A DNA stretch of 64,000 nt, from contig NC_092191.1 of the NCBI RefSeq assembly GCF_043641665.1, forward strand, positions 21,111,501 through 21,175,500, given 5' to 3'. Positions 52,991 to 64,000 of the stretch are shown in pieces. The number at the start of each line of letters is the position of its first letter. Positions within the stretch are counted from its first letter, which is position 1. Source of the DNA: Enoplosus armatus (lineage: Eukaryota > Chordata > Actinopteri > Centrarchiformes > Enoplosidae). Under the pieces are notes generated by a model. It did not search any database and was not told the DNA's origin. It worked only from the letters and a program-made list of their open reading frames with translations. The translations under genes were made by a program, and so were the position numbers.

Positions 52991-55198
52991 ATCATGGCTT
53001 TTCTTCGAACGGAGTGGTCTCCAGTTATTGTGAAGCGGGCGACTTCGGGGGCCTCGTTTAACGCGGCGAACGTGATTGTGACGGTTTGTTTTTTCACTGG
53101 TGCGAACAAACGGAGGACGCCGGAGCGATAAGAGGCAAACCTTTCACCATGTGAATGCACTTTACACGCACATATTCCAGCTTCTTCGCGACTGAAGGAA
53201 AGAGAGGAGCTGCTGTGGAAGAGAGGTTTGTTTTCCCGCCAATCAAACCTGTGAAAACATAGCTCCATGCATGTTCGCTGGGTCCATGTCCATTGAACCT
53301 GCAAGGGTGGGGGGGCCCTGGGGCCAAACGTTTCTGTTTTAATTTAGCTCAGTTTCAGCTTCAGTTTGGAGTGGCTCTCTCGTCCCAGGCTCCTACTGCC
53401 ACCCTGTGGTGTCACCAGGGATGACTGTCTGTTTTTCAAAATACATTCTGATAAACTTCTCAGGCCAAGAAACCAGTTCTTGACAAAGAACACGTTCAAA
53501 TTTGCCATTTTCTATACAAATCTATATTTTTCACTATTAATGAACCGCCCTCCCATCCACCCATAGCCATTACAGAGGGGGAAGGGGGGGGGGGGGGGGT
53601 AAGACCAAATGACTTTTATTTCTGTCATAGAACAGATAAAATGACACATGACCTCGAACGACTGAGTGCAACATACACACACCTCGCCAGAGAATAGCAG
53701 GACTCCTCGGGCTCATGAATGGTCAAGTTATTAAGAGTTAATCGATATTTCACATCTCATCTGGGACTCCCAACTCATTAACCGCTGAACAGAACCTGAC
53801 GCAGGGAGAAACGAGATGGACTGCGGGCAAAGCAAATTGGAAAAAGTGTTATTTTTTTTATTATTTCTAAGTGCACAGTGGAGCTGTAGAGTACGGACCT
53901 GCACGGTGCTTTTCTACCTTAGCGGGAAAAGTGCTTCACACATCGGCCACCACACAAGCTCACGTCAAATGTGATGTGATGCCCCTCAGTGACAGCAGCT
54001 CTCTGGTACCCTGAACTTTAAGCTCTTTGGTGCCACCTCGCGGTGAGCTGGGTGAACTGAATTAGTCTGCAGAGCCAATGGAAGCGTTCAACAGCACTCT
54101 CACCCCCCACCCCACCCTCCTCTTCTCAGTTTCAGCCTCCTTGACGGGCGTGACAGGTGAGTACGTTGTGGTGCTTGACACACCATTTGAAGAGACAAAA
54201 AAACAAAACATGAATATAGAAATGATGGCAATAAGGCGATAAAGCCTAAAAAGCGAACATTGAATTATGCAATTAGCAGCCCTCTCCTCCAGTACAGCAG
54301 TGTGTGTGTGTGTGTGTGTACTGTATGTTGCATGTGCAACACTGTGTGTGTGTGTTGCTTTTGTAAAAGTGCATCCGTGGTCGTAAAACTAAAAGCTATT
54401 AACGCTTCAAAATAAAAGCTTAGCCGTTGCGCGCAACCGAGGCTGAAGTCGTGAAATGAGCTGGAAATCACGGGAAACGAATTTTACCGGTGTCGGTCAT
54501 CTTCATAAGTGATCCTTTTTTTTAACAATATGAAAAAGAAAAAAACAAATAAAAAAAAAAGAAAGATCATCTTTATTTCTAATTCTCCCTCAAAAGGGAG
54601 TTTATGCTCCGCTCCCAGATCAGCCAAGAGACTGGCTGAGTGACTGAGGCAAGTGTCACAATTCCTGGTTCACGATCTAATCGATACATGATGTTGTCTC
54701 GATTCAGACTTTATATTCTTTTTATATACTTTTTATTCAATCCGGGATATCCAGCAGTCGGTGCTGCCCAGCTCTGAAATGATGAGGATTCCTCAAAAAC
54801 ACAGTCCGGTAAAACAAAAAAAACACCCTGTGTGGCGAATAAAACCGTCCACATCTTTGGCCGTGAAACCGTCACATTTGATGGAACTGAAATGGACTGA
54901 AAATCAAAACTTCTCGCCCCCCCCGCCCCCGCCCCAGTCGTTCGGAAAACTTTTCCAAAATACTCCAAAAGTGCGATATATTACTGATGCCTACCTCCCA
55001 AAGTGATGGTCAAATAACACAGGCACGCTGCAGAAATCCCAATATGTGGTGTGTGTGTGGTGCCTAAGCAGGGCTTTGAGTCCCCCCCCCCCCCCCCCCC
55101 CACACACACACACAGTATCATGTGAGTGTTATACGGAGGTTTACGGTACTCAGGAATTAGTTATTAGTGATCTTTTATTACCAAAATACAGAAACAAA

Positions 55199-55251
<53 letters not shown>

Positions 55252-55922
55252 CCAGTTAGACTGGTTTCCAGTTGGTTTTGAGGTTAAAGCACCCTGTCGG
55301 GCTCCAGCTGTGTACACTCGTTGTGTTGCCTTTGCGCCTGCACCTCAGAAACCCTCTCTGCTATCGCAATCCGGATCAAGACTTTAAACCATAAGAGAGG
55401 CTTTGTTTTGTCACAAGTATTGCTGTTAGTTTATTGTTTTGGCATGTTTTTTTTTTTTTTTTGTTGTTGTTGTTGTTTTTGTTTGTCTTTTTTTCTTTTC
55501 TTCTGGAAGGCTTTATTGTGGAAAAGGTGCCAAAGTTACCAGTGACCTCCTTTCGGGGGTGACGGTTTACTGGTTGCACGGTGAGACGTCTTTCTGCAGA
55601 GGGCGAGAGGTGAACTCTGGGGTGGGACGCGGACGCGGGGACGGACGCCGCGGCTCGGTTCTTTCTGGTGAGCAGGCAGGCTGAAACAGAAGGGTGTCAG
55701 ATTAGATTTGTTACTCCACCACCACCACCACTACCACCACCACCCGGCCCGCTCGGACTGCGGCCCCCGCTGCAGAGATTCACTGGACGCGGCTTCGCTC
55801 GGAGCCGCCGGCGGCGGAGCGGATGAATGATCCTCGTAGACTCTCGGTGTACACTGCGATATTCATTCCCTATTAGGGACGTGCTGCGGGAATAATAATA
55901 GTGACAACAATAATAACAGGCC

Positions 55923-55958
<36 letters not shown>

Positions 55959-56221
55959 GAAGAAGAACAGACAGTTATACGTGAAATATTGTGAGGAATG
56001 TTGCAATAATTAGGAAATCAGACATCACATCTTCTTTTTTTTTTTTTGCAGCCTTGTTCTTGAGGTTTGTCGGACTGAAAGCAACAATGAATAAACACAC
56101 AAATAAAGAAATGTCGTCATTTCTCGCTGAGGCCACGAAGCGGACAATAACGACTCTTTAGGATTTTAGAATTTCATTTTGACACCAAATGAGAAGTGTT
56201 CTCACCTTGAGCTGTAATCCT

Positions 56222-56273
<52 letters not shown>

Positions 56274-56328
56274 TCACAATCTTTCTTCTTTTTTTTTTGT
56301 CTGTTGTGTTTTTTTTATTTTTATTCTC

Positions 56329-56378
<50 letters not shown>

Positions 56379-58206
56379 CCGTTTGACCAGCTTCAGCTCG
56401 GTGAAGTTGACTTTTGGTTTGACTTTAACGGATATTTCCAATATATTGTAGAGCAACTCATCGAATTTTAATTCCAAAAAAATCTAATCCTCCACGTCCA
56501 CACGTCCGCCCTGAAGCCCGGTTTGATGCTGCGGGCCCTCGGCTGCAGCGGCGGCTTCAGCCTGTACCCCCCCCCCCTACCCCCCACCCCCGCCCCACCG
56601 CCCTTTTACATTTCCCTGAACTCTTACATTTCCTGTATTTGGACACTGGGGGGAGCTGTAGTCCGCGTTTGGAGACGTTACTGCACGAGAGTCTGCTGAA
56701 CCAGAAACTCGTGGAGCTTCAGATGTTTAACGGGGGTCTTTATCTCTTGTTGTGCATTAGCACCCCCCCCCCCCCCGGCTCAGGTGGTGGACTGCAACCT
56801 TAAGCAATAAAAAGGTAAATAAAATAAAACCTTTACGCCTTTTCAGCTGTTTCACAGTAAATCCCACGTCAGAACAGTTCATTTACCCCCCCCCCCCCTC
56901 CTCCCGCACAAGTTTGCATATCCGCCTGTACGTTTGTGCACATTGTTAGAGTTTCATTCTTGCATTTTGACCTAAATTCCGTTCCACGCACTCTCCCTTT
57001 AGTCGGAGTCTGGATTTCAAAGGCGACACTCGCTTGTACTCGCCATCGTTTCTGGATTATTTGCCGACAAAATCAGTCGATTTCAGCATCACACCGCCCA
57101 TCAGTCAAACCCCAAACCATCAGTGACGCCCTGCCGTGGTGTGATCAAGAGCATCTCAACGTCACCAACACAGACAAGGCCCCTCCAGGCCTCTGCACCA
57201 CTCTCTTTATAGATGCCTATAGCTATAGGCTCCCCCCCTCGGAGGAGGAAAACGCTCGGCTGTCCCCGGTGTGCCGTTTCCCTCCCGTCATTCATCTTCA
57301 TAACAGCCCGCTTAGTGTAAAATTAACAACGACTTAACTACGGCGGCCATAAACACGTCCTGTGCATTGCAGGCGGATGGGTGGATGGATGGGTGGATGG
57401 ATGGATGGGTGTGGATTGTGCGGTGGTGGACGCTTGGAGAGGGGAGTGAGCACGGTGCAAGACTCTCCAAAGACACCCGGACCCTGTGTAGTCCGCAGCA
57501 GGTGTTTGCGGGTCTGGGACCCCCCCCCCCCGCCCCGCCCCCTCTCCAGGGGTCCTTTGAGGGTTTTCCAATTGGTCCCAAGTTGGCAAAAAAGAGAGTT
57601 TTTACAGTCACTTAATGCGAAGACTCATTCAGTGCAAACACGAGTAGTGTTCGGCTGAAGTGGTCTCTGACTGACTTCAAACTCTCCCGTCACATCAGTG
57701 CAGCGCATTATACAGAGGGGAGGGGGAAGGGGGGGGGGGGTGGGGGTGAGGGTGTGTGTGTGATAATTTGGTCTATAGCCGTGTAATCCCGCCTGATTTC
57801 ATCTAATACCACCGGCCCGGCGCAACGGCGTGCGCGCACATCCCCCGATGTGATAATGGCACGTTGTGAAATCCACCCGGCTCCCTTTATTGTAAAGCTT
57901 TTGGGGCGGGAGGGTGGTGGTGGTGGTGGTGGTGTACAGGGTGGGCTATGCTATGTGTGTTTATATATATATATATATCTATATATATATATATAGATAT
58001 ATATATGGGGATGTGGGAGGGGGACTACCAGAGCCTGAAATTCCTCCGCAAAAAGCCAGGGACTAGATTTAACAGGGATTTGGAGCTGACTCTCACTGGA
58101 AATAAACATGAAAACCGAAAACCTAGAAAACTGTATTTTTGTCACAGCACTGGAGGTGGACATCCGCCAGAATTGCTTTTTAAAAAATGTCTCTTTTTTT
58201 TGTATC

Positions 58207-58247
<41 letters not shown>

Positions 58248-58700
58248 TGTGATTTTAATCGCAAAACGTAAACTAGGAGTTTAGCCATATTTCCTGTTGA
58301 ATGACAGGCGCAGACAGGCTATAATATGGAGTACAAAGGGCCTGGCGACTAATCACACATTCCTCGGCTCTCAAGTGAGGATTTACTAAATTGCATAAAA
58401 CTAATATTAAGTTCGGCGGCGTGAAAGCACTTAAAACAATTCAAAACGTTCTATTTTTATTTTTTTTTATGTCTGTAAAAAAAATAACCTGGTGCGAAAT
58501 GATACGTAAATCCACGAGTGAAATGTCCTCCTATAAATGACTGCGGAGCTGGTTTCAGTCACTGCGTGTTTGACGCTGACGTTGGTCGCAGACCGGAGAT
58601 CAGATCCTTTAATTAAAACAAAACAAAACAAAACAAAAAAAACAAAAAACATTTTTTTGGACCGTTAGGCCCCCGTCCACCGCGGGCTGAACGTGTCTGG
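52991..58700. other. Intergenic, repeat-rich, no gene recognised
   Basis: No coding exon was recognised on either strand. It contains a G run near 53586-53599, (TG)n at 54301-54320, a C run at 55082-55101, (CA)n at 55201-55250, 56223-56270 and 56334-56378, (TAA)n at 55923-55958, a GGAT-type minisatellite at 57370-57412, (TA)n at 57962-58006 and (TTA)n at 58208-58248. TTTATT at 53615-53620 could be a minus-strand poly(A) signal, with nothing else to support a convergent gene. Confidence 0.5.
57370..57412 (+). repeat. GGATGGGT minisatellite
   Basis: GGAT and GGGT units alternate for about 43 nt. Confidence 0.5.
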
Positions 58701-58827
58701 TGTGGCCTTGTAATTCCGGCTCTGCGTGTAACGCCGGCAGAGTCGGTTTACACTGCGCGTCTTTACGCACCGTTTCTGAAATTGTGACAAAAGCGACAAA
58801 AGCAGCGAGAGAGAGAGAGAGACAGAG

Positions 58828-58829
<2 letters not shown>

Positions 58830-58864
<35 letters not shown>
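58830..58864 (+). repeat. 35-nt G run
   Basis: The longest homopolymer noted in the window, preceded by a (GA)n tract. C runs at about 58957-58973 and 59119-59136 lie within 300 nt. Confidence 0.5.
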
Positions 58865-58865
<1 letters not shown>

Positions 58866-59317
58866 TGAAGGTATGTGGAGGAGCATGGAAGAAGAGAGGG
58901 AGGGGGTACTGTGTGGGGTTGTGTGGAGGGATTGGAGTTGATTTATCTCAGGAGCCCCCCCCCCCCCCCCCCCTCCCCGGTCATTTCCATATATTGAAAT
59001 GCGCCCCCGGTCCCTCAATTTCCCCGGAGCTGTCGTGCGTGCAGGGAAGGCGCGCAATGTGACCACCGCCGGTCTGATGCCGTGTAGCCTCACCGCTCTT
59101 TTTTACAAAGCTTAAATCCCCCCCCCCCCCCCCCCCGAGTTTATGAACCACCATCAAAGTACGCCCCTTGTCCATCCACTCCACACGCGCACATACAGGA
59201 TATATGGGGCTGATGGAAGTGCTGAATAGAGAAACTAAAGTTAAAGATGGCAGCGCGTGGCCTACATATGGCGCGGGAATAAACTGCTATATCACCCTTT
59301 TTTTTTTTTTTAATCTC

Positions 59318-59318
<1 letters not shown>

Positions 59319-59370
<52 letters not shown>
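59319..59370 (+). repeat. (CA)n microsatellite
   Basis: About 26 CA units after a T run. Confidence 0.5.
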
Positions 59371-59372
<2 letters not shown>

Positions 59373-59664
59373 GGCATGCGGCCTGTGGTTTCCAAGTGAA
59401 TCCCAGGCGATAGACCCTTGCTCCTGATCTCCCTGATCTCTCATGAGAGGTAAAAGTGCGGGACCGGGTGAGGTATCGCCGTGCACGCATGCACCCGGGC
59501 CCCCCGCATCTTCCGTGCATGCAGAGTGCCGCTGTCCCTCCGCAGCATTAAGCATGCAGCCTTGTGATGATGTGTGACGGCACCGGCGACGCGCCGCCAC
59601 CCCCGGCGCGCTCCCCGGGTTCGAGCAGCTCTACGGGCTTTGATCAATGTCCCGCCTTGACTTG

Positions 59665-59697
<33 letters not shown>

Positions 59698-60296
59698 GTG
59701 TGTTGGGGGGTACATATAAAGTCAGAGGAGGAGGAGGAGGAGGAGATGGGAGGAAGAGAAAAGGAAAACACTCTTTGTTCCAACAGATGGAGCCGGGTGC
59801 AGGGAGAGGTCAAGGTCAGTGCTCTCGGATGTGTGCGGGGCGTAAAACGAGGGCCCCCCTTTTTAAGTGTGGGCACCTACTAAGGGACGGCATGGGCTAC
59901 TTGAAATCAGGAGATCGGAGCTGCGGGGGCTCGTATTCTGTCACGTGTCAACACAGCACGTTTAGAAAGACGTTGTTGCACCACTTTGTGCGTAAAAGGC
60001 TGCTTTGACGTAAAGGTTTGGGGGAGGGGGGGGGGGTGGTGGGGCTGTCGCCAAAGGATGCACACACCGGCCCGAGGTCGGTAATGAAGTCAGTTTTACA
60101 TCCTGCCGATAGCAGACAGGTCACAAAAGCTGACGATGAACGCCGATGATAAGACAAAGTCTGTGTCTGTAACTCAGCTCCGCCACCAGCCTGTGAAGGC
60201 TTCTACTGTTACTGGATCAGGTTTAGTGGGCGCGGTGGCCTCCTGTCGCCATCCGGACAGCAACAGGCCACCCAGGAACACCCGGTGCCCGGGAGG

Positions 60297-60330
<34 letters not shown>

Positions 60331-60350
60331 GAGAGAGACAGAGAGAGAGT
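60297..60350 (+). repeat. (GA)n microsatellite
   Basis: GA units with a few GACA interruptions. Purine-only strand, able in principle to form triplex DNA. Confidence 0.5.
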
Positions 60351-60948
60351 GCTAAAAAATCTCCCATTTATCCCCAATTACGCTCTTTAAAAGGACGCGT
60401 CAAGGAGGGAGCTGCAGCTCTTCTCCTGATACACTCGGTGGCTCATGGCTTCATCTTTCACGCGCGTCAGGGTACATGCGAAGGGTTTTTTTTATTTTAT
60501 TTATTTATTTATTTATTTATTCTTAAGAGTCGACGGCGTTTAGATTGCAGCAGCTTTGTGAAATTGAGGGTAAAAGCAAAGTTAACGCGTCCATCTGATG
60601 AAAAAGTGTGAATCTGCAAATCAGCACGAACGGAATCTTATTGCAGTGACCCCCCCCCCCCCCCCTTCCCCCCGCCACCACCACCTCCATCTCAAAAGTG
60701 CCCCAAATGAGGCGCACACAATATAAGAATCTGAAACAAGCCTCCGCGCAACGTTCAGCGCCTTTTTTCTTTTTTTTGGGATCCACGTTTAATGCCTTGA
60801 CATCGATCCTCCAAACCCCCGTGCCCGGAAATGTTGCAGTAAGTCAGTTTGAAACATGCACCCCCCCTCTGCAACCTCGCATCCTATTTAAAATGGATCC
60901 CTGTCGAGTCCTCCCAGCTTGCTTTTCACCGGCTCGTGCGGGCAACAC

Positions 60949-61148
60949 NNNNNNNNNNNNNNNNNNNNNNNNNNNNNNNNNNNNNNNNNNNNNNNNNNNN
61001 NNNNNNNNNNNNNNNNNNNNNNNNNNNNNNNNNNNNNNNNNNNNNNNNNNNNNNNNNNNNNNNNNNNNNNNNNNNNNNNNNNNNNNNNNNNNNNNNNNNN
61101 NNNNNNNNNNNNNNNNNNNNNNNNNNNNNNNNNNNNNNNNNNNNNNNN
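60949..61148. other. Assembly gap of 200 N
   Basis: Exactly 200 N, the fixed size often used for a gap of unknown length. It sits in CpG-rich sequence with G and C runs on both sides, which commonly stop sequencing. Confidence 0.5.
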
Positions 61149-62650
61149 AAGCGGGATTTTTCGCGTAAGTAGAGATGAAAAACCGAAAGAGAGAGAAAAA
61201 AAATGTAACTTCTGGCTTCAATTCATTCAGCAAAGGTGGAGGGGGGGCGGGGAGGGGGGAGGGGGGGGGGGTGCGAGGAAAGGGCAGCAAAACCAGGGAG
61301 CTTTTGGACACCGGACGCACCGCTCGGACCGGCGGTCAACTGGACTTAACAGCGTGGAGAGAAAGTGCGACACCTCCGTGCGTAAAAGCCGCCCGGAGAT
61401 CCCAAAAGCCCGAAAGAGAGAAAAAAGTTTTGTGTGTCGGTATAACCCCCCCCCCCCCACCCCACCACCCCGTTAGTGCTCCTCTGTTACACGGCGAGAC
61501 TGTGCATTCGCAGGCTGTTAAATGCACTGGCTTTGGCTCCGGTGCCCCAACGGTGGCTCCGGTCAGTGGAAACGCGCAGGGCTCCCGGTAGCAGAGCGCG
61601 TCCTCTCCGCGGAGCTTCGTGGAGAAATCTACCCCCCCCCCCCCCACCCCACCTCCACTCACACACACACACCGGAATATATCGCTGTCTGATAGCTCTG
61701 CGGGCAGGTTTTTCATCTGCTCTCTCTCGTTCTATTTTTGGATTATTTTCAGAGGAGAAAAAAAAACAAACAAACTTGGAGGTGGATTTTTGGATCGAGG
61801 GGGGGAAAAAAAAAAAAGAAAATCTCATGTCCGACTGTTTACAACTGCCTCCCTCTCTCAGCAGCTCGGCGGCAGAGACAACACAAATCGATTTATTTCT
61901 ACACACCTTTAAAAAAAAAACCAAAAAAAAAAAACCCAACAACACCCTAATGCCTGTTATGTAAAGAGGCTGTTTGTTGATGTTGCGTTTAGATGAGAAG
62001 CTCGCTTCGTTAACAACAACAACAAAAAAAAAAGAAGAAGAAGAAGCAGACAGCAGAGCCGCTGCAGCCCCAGAGTTAGAGACCACAAACACAGCAACAG
62101 GACATCAGCACACCCAGTCCTGGCGTTTTTGCTATTTTCCTCACAAAGCCAAATTTGGACCAACCACACCAAAAAAAAAACAACCAAAAACCCCAAAAGA
62201 AAACCCTAAAGATTCTAACGCTCCGTGTGCAGCTAAGGTAAGACTTAAATATCAGCTCAGCGGCGTGTCGCAGCTGCGGCGTGTGAGGACGAGATTCCAA
62301 CAATGTTGAGTTGACTCGGCAGAATCCGTCTTTACGCACGGCGGCCATCTATCGCCGAAGCTTGGTTTATTTTCCGGTGTATTAGGGCGGCACAATTCTG
62401 GTGTGTGTGTGTGTGTGTCTGTGTGGCGACAGAGCAGATACGTGTGTTTGGAAACTGCGGGGCGGTCGGCAAAAGACAGAAAAGAAAGGAAAAAGTGGCG
62501 CTTATCGCCGCACCATGTGCCGCACTTGCACGCCACCTCGCAGCCTTCAAGCGGCTCCCGGAGTGGCCCGCAGAAACGTAAAACAAGCGGATATTTGGGC
62601 ATCTTTACGCACCGGCGCTTGATCGTGTTTCGGTATGTTGACTGACTGTC

Positions 62651-62694
62651 GCCTATGTTTGGTTTGGGCAGAGAGAGAGGGATACTGTGTGTGT

Positions 62695-62727
<33 letters not shown>

Positions 62728-64000
62728 GCTGGGTGACAGCGCAGTCACCATGGCCATGTGCCGTCGCTAGGAGGCAGAGCGCGATCAGAAAATCCAGCGC
62801 TGAACTTGAACCTGATCAGTTTCACCGCCACCCCTATCTACACGGGCTACTATTTGGCGATCTCTTTAGAATAAAGGGAGAGTATACAAGACATGGGGAG
62901 GGAAGGAGGGAGGGAGGGAGGGAGGGAGGACCCCCACCATCTCCAAATCTACAACTCCTCTTCATCACCTCAAACCCACCTTCCCTCCTTCTATTTTTTT
63001 TTTTTGTGCATCACATTTTTACATACAGTCATGCAATCAGCATATGCAGCTACACCGTAATATGCCTGCAGACCTCGCCTTTTACCCCCCCCCCCCCTCC
63101 CAAACCTTACACCACACACACACATTTCATTTTGCATGCATTCATATTTGTCACTGATGGAGCACAGAATCCGGCCTGCTGCTCTCAAGCAAACACCCAT
63201 CCCTGATTATTTCTTGTTTTGATAGATTTGATTCTTATTCTGATTTTTTTTTTTTTATATTTTAGCAACTGTATTTTTCATTCCCCGTATTTCTGACAAT
63301 TCTATTTATTATTTTTGTTATTGGATTATTTAGCACGCACTGCGTTTCCAGTGTTTGCTCTGCAACGGCACGGTCGGGCTGAATTCAAGCAGCGAACTGC
63401 AACAAGACTTAGGCAGTGTGCTTTCCAGCGTTACAACTCAACATTTACACCCTCCAGATTAAATCACATCATCACTAATTCCCATATTTTGCCAAGGCGG
63501 AGATATATTTGAAATCGTATTTACTTGGGGCCAGAGAGCCATTGGCTGCTTGCAAAGGTTTTGTAGATTTATCAGACAGGTGGAACTTTGAGTAAAAGGA
63601 GTTGGCTGGCTGAGAGAACATTTAAACCTTTCGTTTTCCTCTCCTTTGGGAAATGTGGTTGCATTGTCACGCATGTTTTGATATATTCACAGAGACACAT
63701 GATCCTCCTCTCGGCTCCCCGTGCTGCTGATTTCACCCCGTTGCACTGCTGCCTCAAAAATAGACACAAATGAGGGATTTAGGCACGTTTCCGTTCCATT
63801 GAGATTGAACTCATGGACACCTGCTCTGTATTTATTTTGATTTATTTTTTTGTTTTTAAAAGAAAATCTTATTTAGGTCTCTTCCCCTCCCTCCTCATGC
63901 TCCATTAAATCCAGCAAAAAATGTGTTTTTCAAACCCCGGATATCCACTCTTGAGTTCAACCTAAGAGGTGAGGGGCTTATGCAGCTTTCATTTGATTTT
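62651..64000. other. Non-coding flank, no gene recognised
   Basis: (TG)n at about 62681-62727, (GGGA)n at about 62906-62929 and a C run near 63086. The last 700 nt (63300-64000) are low in simple repeats and may hold conserved non-coding sequence. No exon recognised. Confidence 0.5.

Larger units (their letters stand above)
58700..62650. promoter_or_regulatory. CpG-rich region around an assembly gap, possible promoter of next gene
   Basis: CpG is clearly more frequent here than elsewhere. There are five copies of GTGCGTAAA or its complement, and a good donor (aaggtaaga, at about 62238) after a purine-rich stretch that could be a non-coding first exon. In mammals the gene after RIMS1 is KCNQ5. 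I searched for its N-terminus and did not see it, so identity is unknown. The region also contains a 35-nt G run and C runs. Confidence 0.5.

Noticed and set aside
54100..54155. Micro-exon between ttctcag and gtgagt
   Set aside because: The splice-like words are there, but it lies beyond the rims1 poly(A) signal and fits no gene.
59610..59640. GGGTTCGAGC word resembling a tRNA T-arm
   Set aside because: No matching acceptor stem, anticodon arm or D-arm around it.
60698..61476. Open frames that cross the N gap
   Set aside because: Their length comes from unknown bases; no coding evidence on either side.
61487..62092. Long minus-strand open frame near the gap
   Set aside because: It runs over poly-A/T and C-rich tracts, is mostly Phe, Ser, Leu and Lys, and has no domain. 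It is a composition artefact.
62748..62771. Good start-codon context with a six-codon frame
   Set aside because: The frame ends after MAMCRR. It could be an upstream frame but nothing supports transcription here.

Overview
The window is vertebrate nuclear DNA, almost certainly from a percomorph (spiny-rayed) teleost. The evidence is a split gene with compact GT-AG introns, very dense (CA)n/(TG)n, (TTA)n and (CT)n microsatellites, long G or C homopolymer runs, and interspersed elements carrying the repeated AGCTTAGCTTAGC word that I recall as common in perciform genomes. No bacterial or viral gene is visible. The long open frames over (CA)n and poly-purine tracts are artefacts.

One gene dominates: a plus-strand rims1 gene (RIM1, presynaptic active-zone scaffold). 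I could place 30 coding exons from 12219 to 50625. All introns are GT-AG, and phases match at every junction. The joined exons make one frame of 4155 nt (1384 codons plus stop) that starts inside the N-terminal zinc finger. Exons before 12219 (start codon, Rab3-binding helix, first zinc-finger cysteines) are not in the window. In order the exons encode: the last Cys pair of the zinc finger; a long basic, Gly/Pro-rich linker; the PDZ domain (21317-26158); the C2A domain (27566-28997); an Arg/Ser-rich, exon-rich linker typical of RIM alternative splicing (29301-47041), which includes the RIM-BP-binding proline motif; and the C2B domain (48865-50625). Exons at 35235 and 36574 match RIM1 rather than RIM2. 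I cannot tell the teleost duplicates rims1a and rims1b apart.

Layout: 1-12218 is upstream intron or flank with repeats only; 12219-50625 is rims1; 50626 to about 52990 is the 3' UTR, ending at an AATAAA (52968-52973); 52991-58700 is repeat-rich intergenic DNA; 58700-62650 is CpG-rich, contains a 200-N assembly gap (60949-61148) and five copies of a 9-mer GTGCGTAAA (either strand), and may be the promoter region of the next gene; 62650-64000 is non-coding.

The most interesting points are: an apparent loss, in this RIM1, of the conserved segment holding the PKA/14-3-3 serine (Ser413 of rat RIM1); a 108-nt intron that is in frame and stop-free; a microexon with 9-nt and 33-nt forms; a coupled alternative-exon and alternative-acceptor pair near 42.2-43.6 kb; complementary (TG)n/(CA)n tracts bracketing C2 exons; and the clustered 9-mer near the gap. 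Nothing here amounts to a wholly new biological system. Comparisons with mammalian RIM1 are from memory and need a real alignment.
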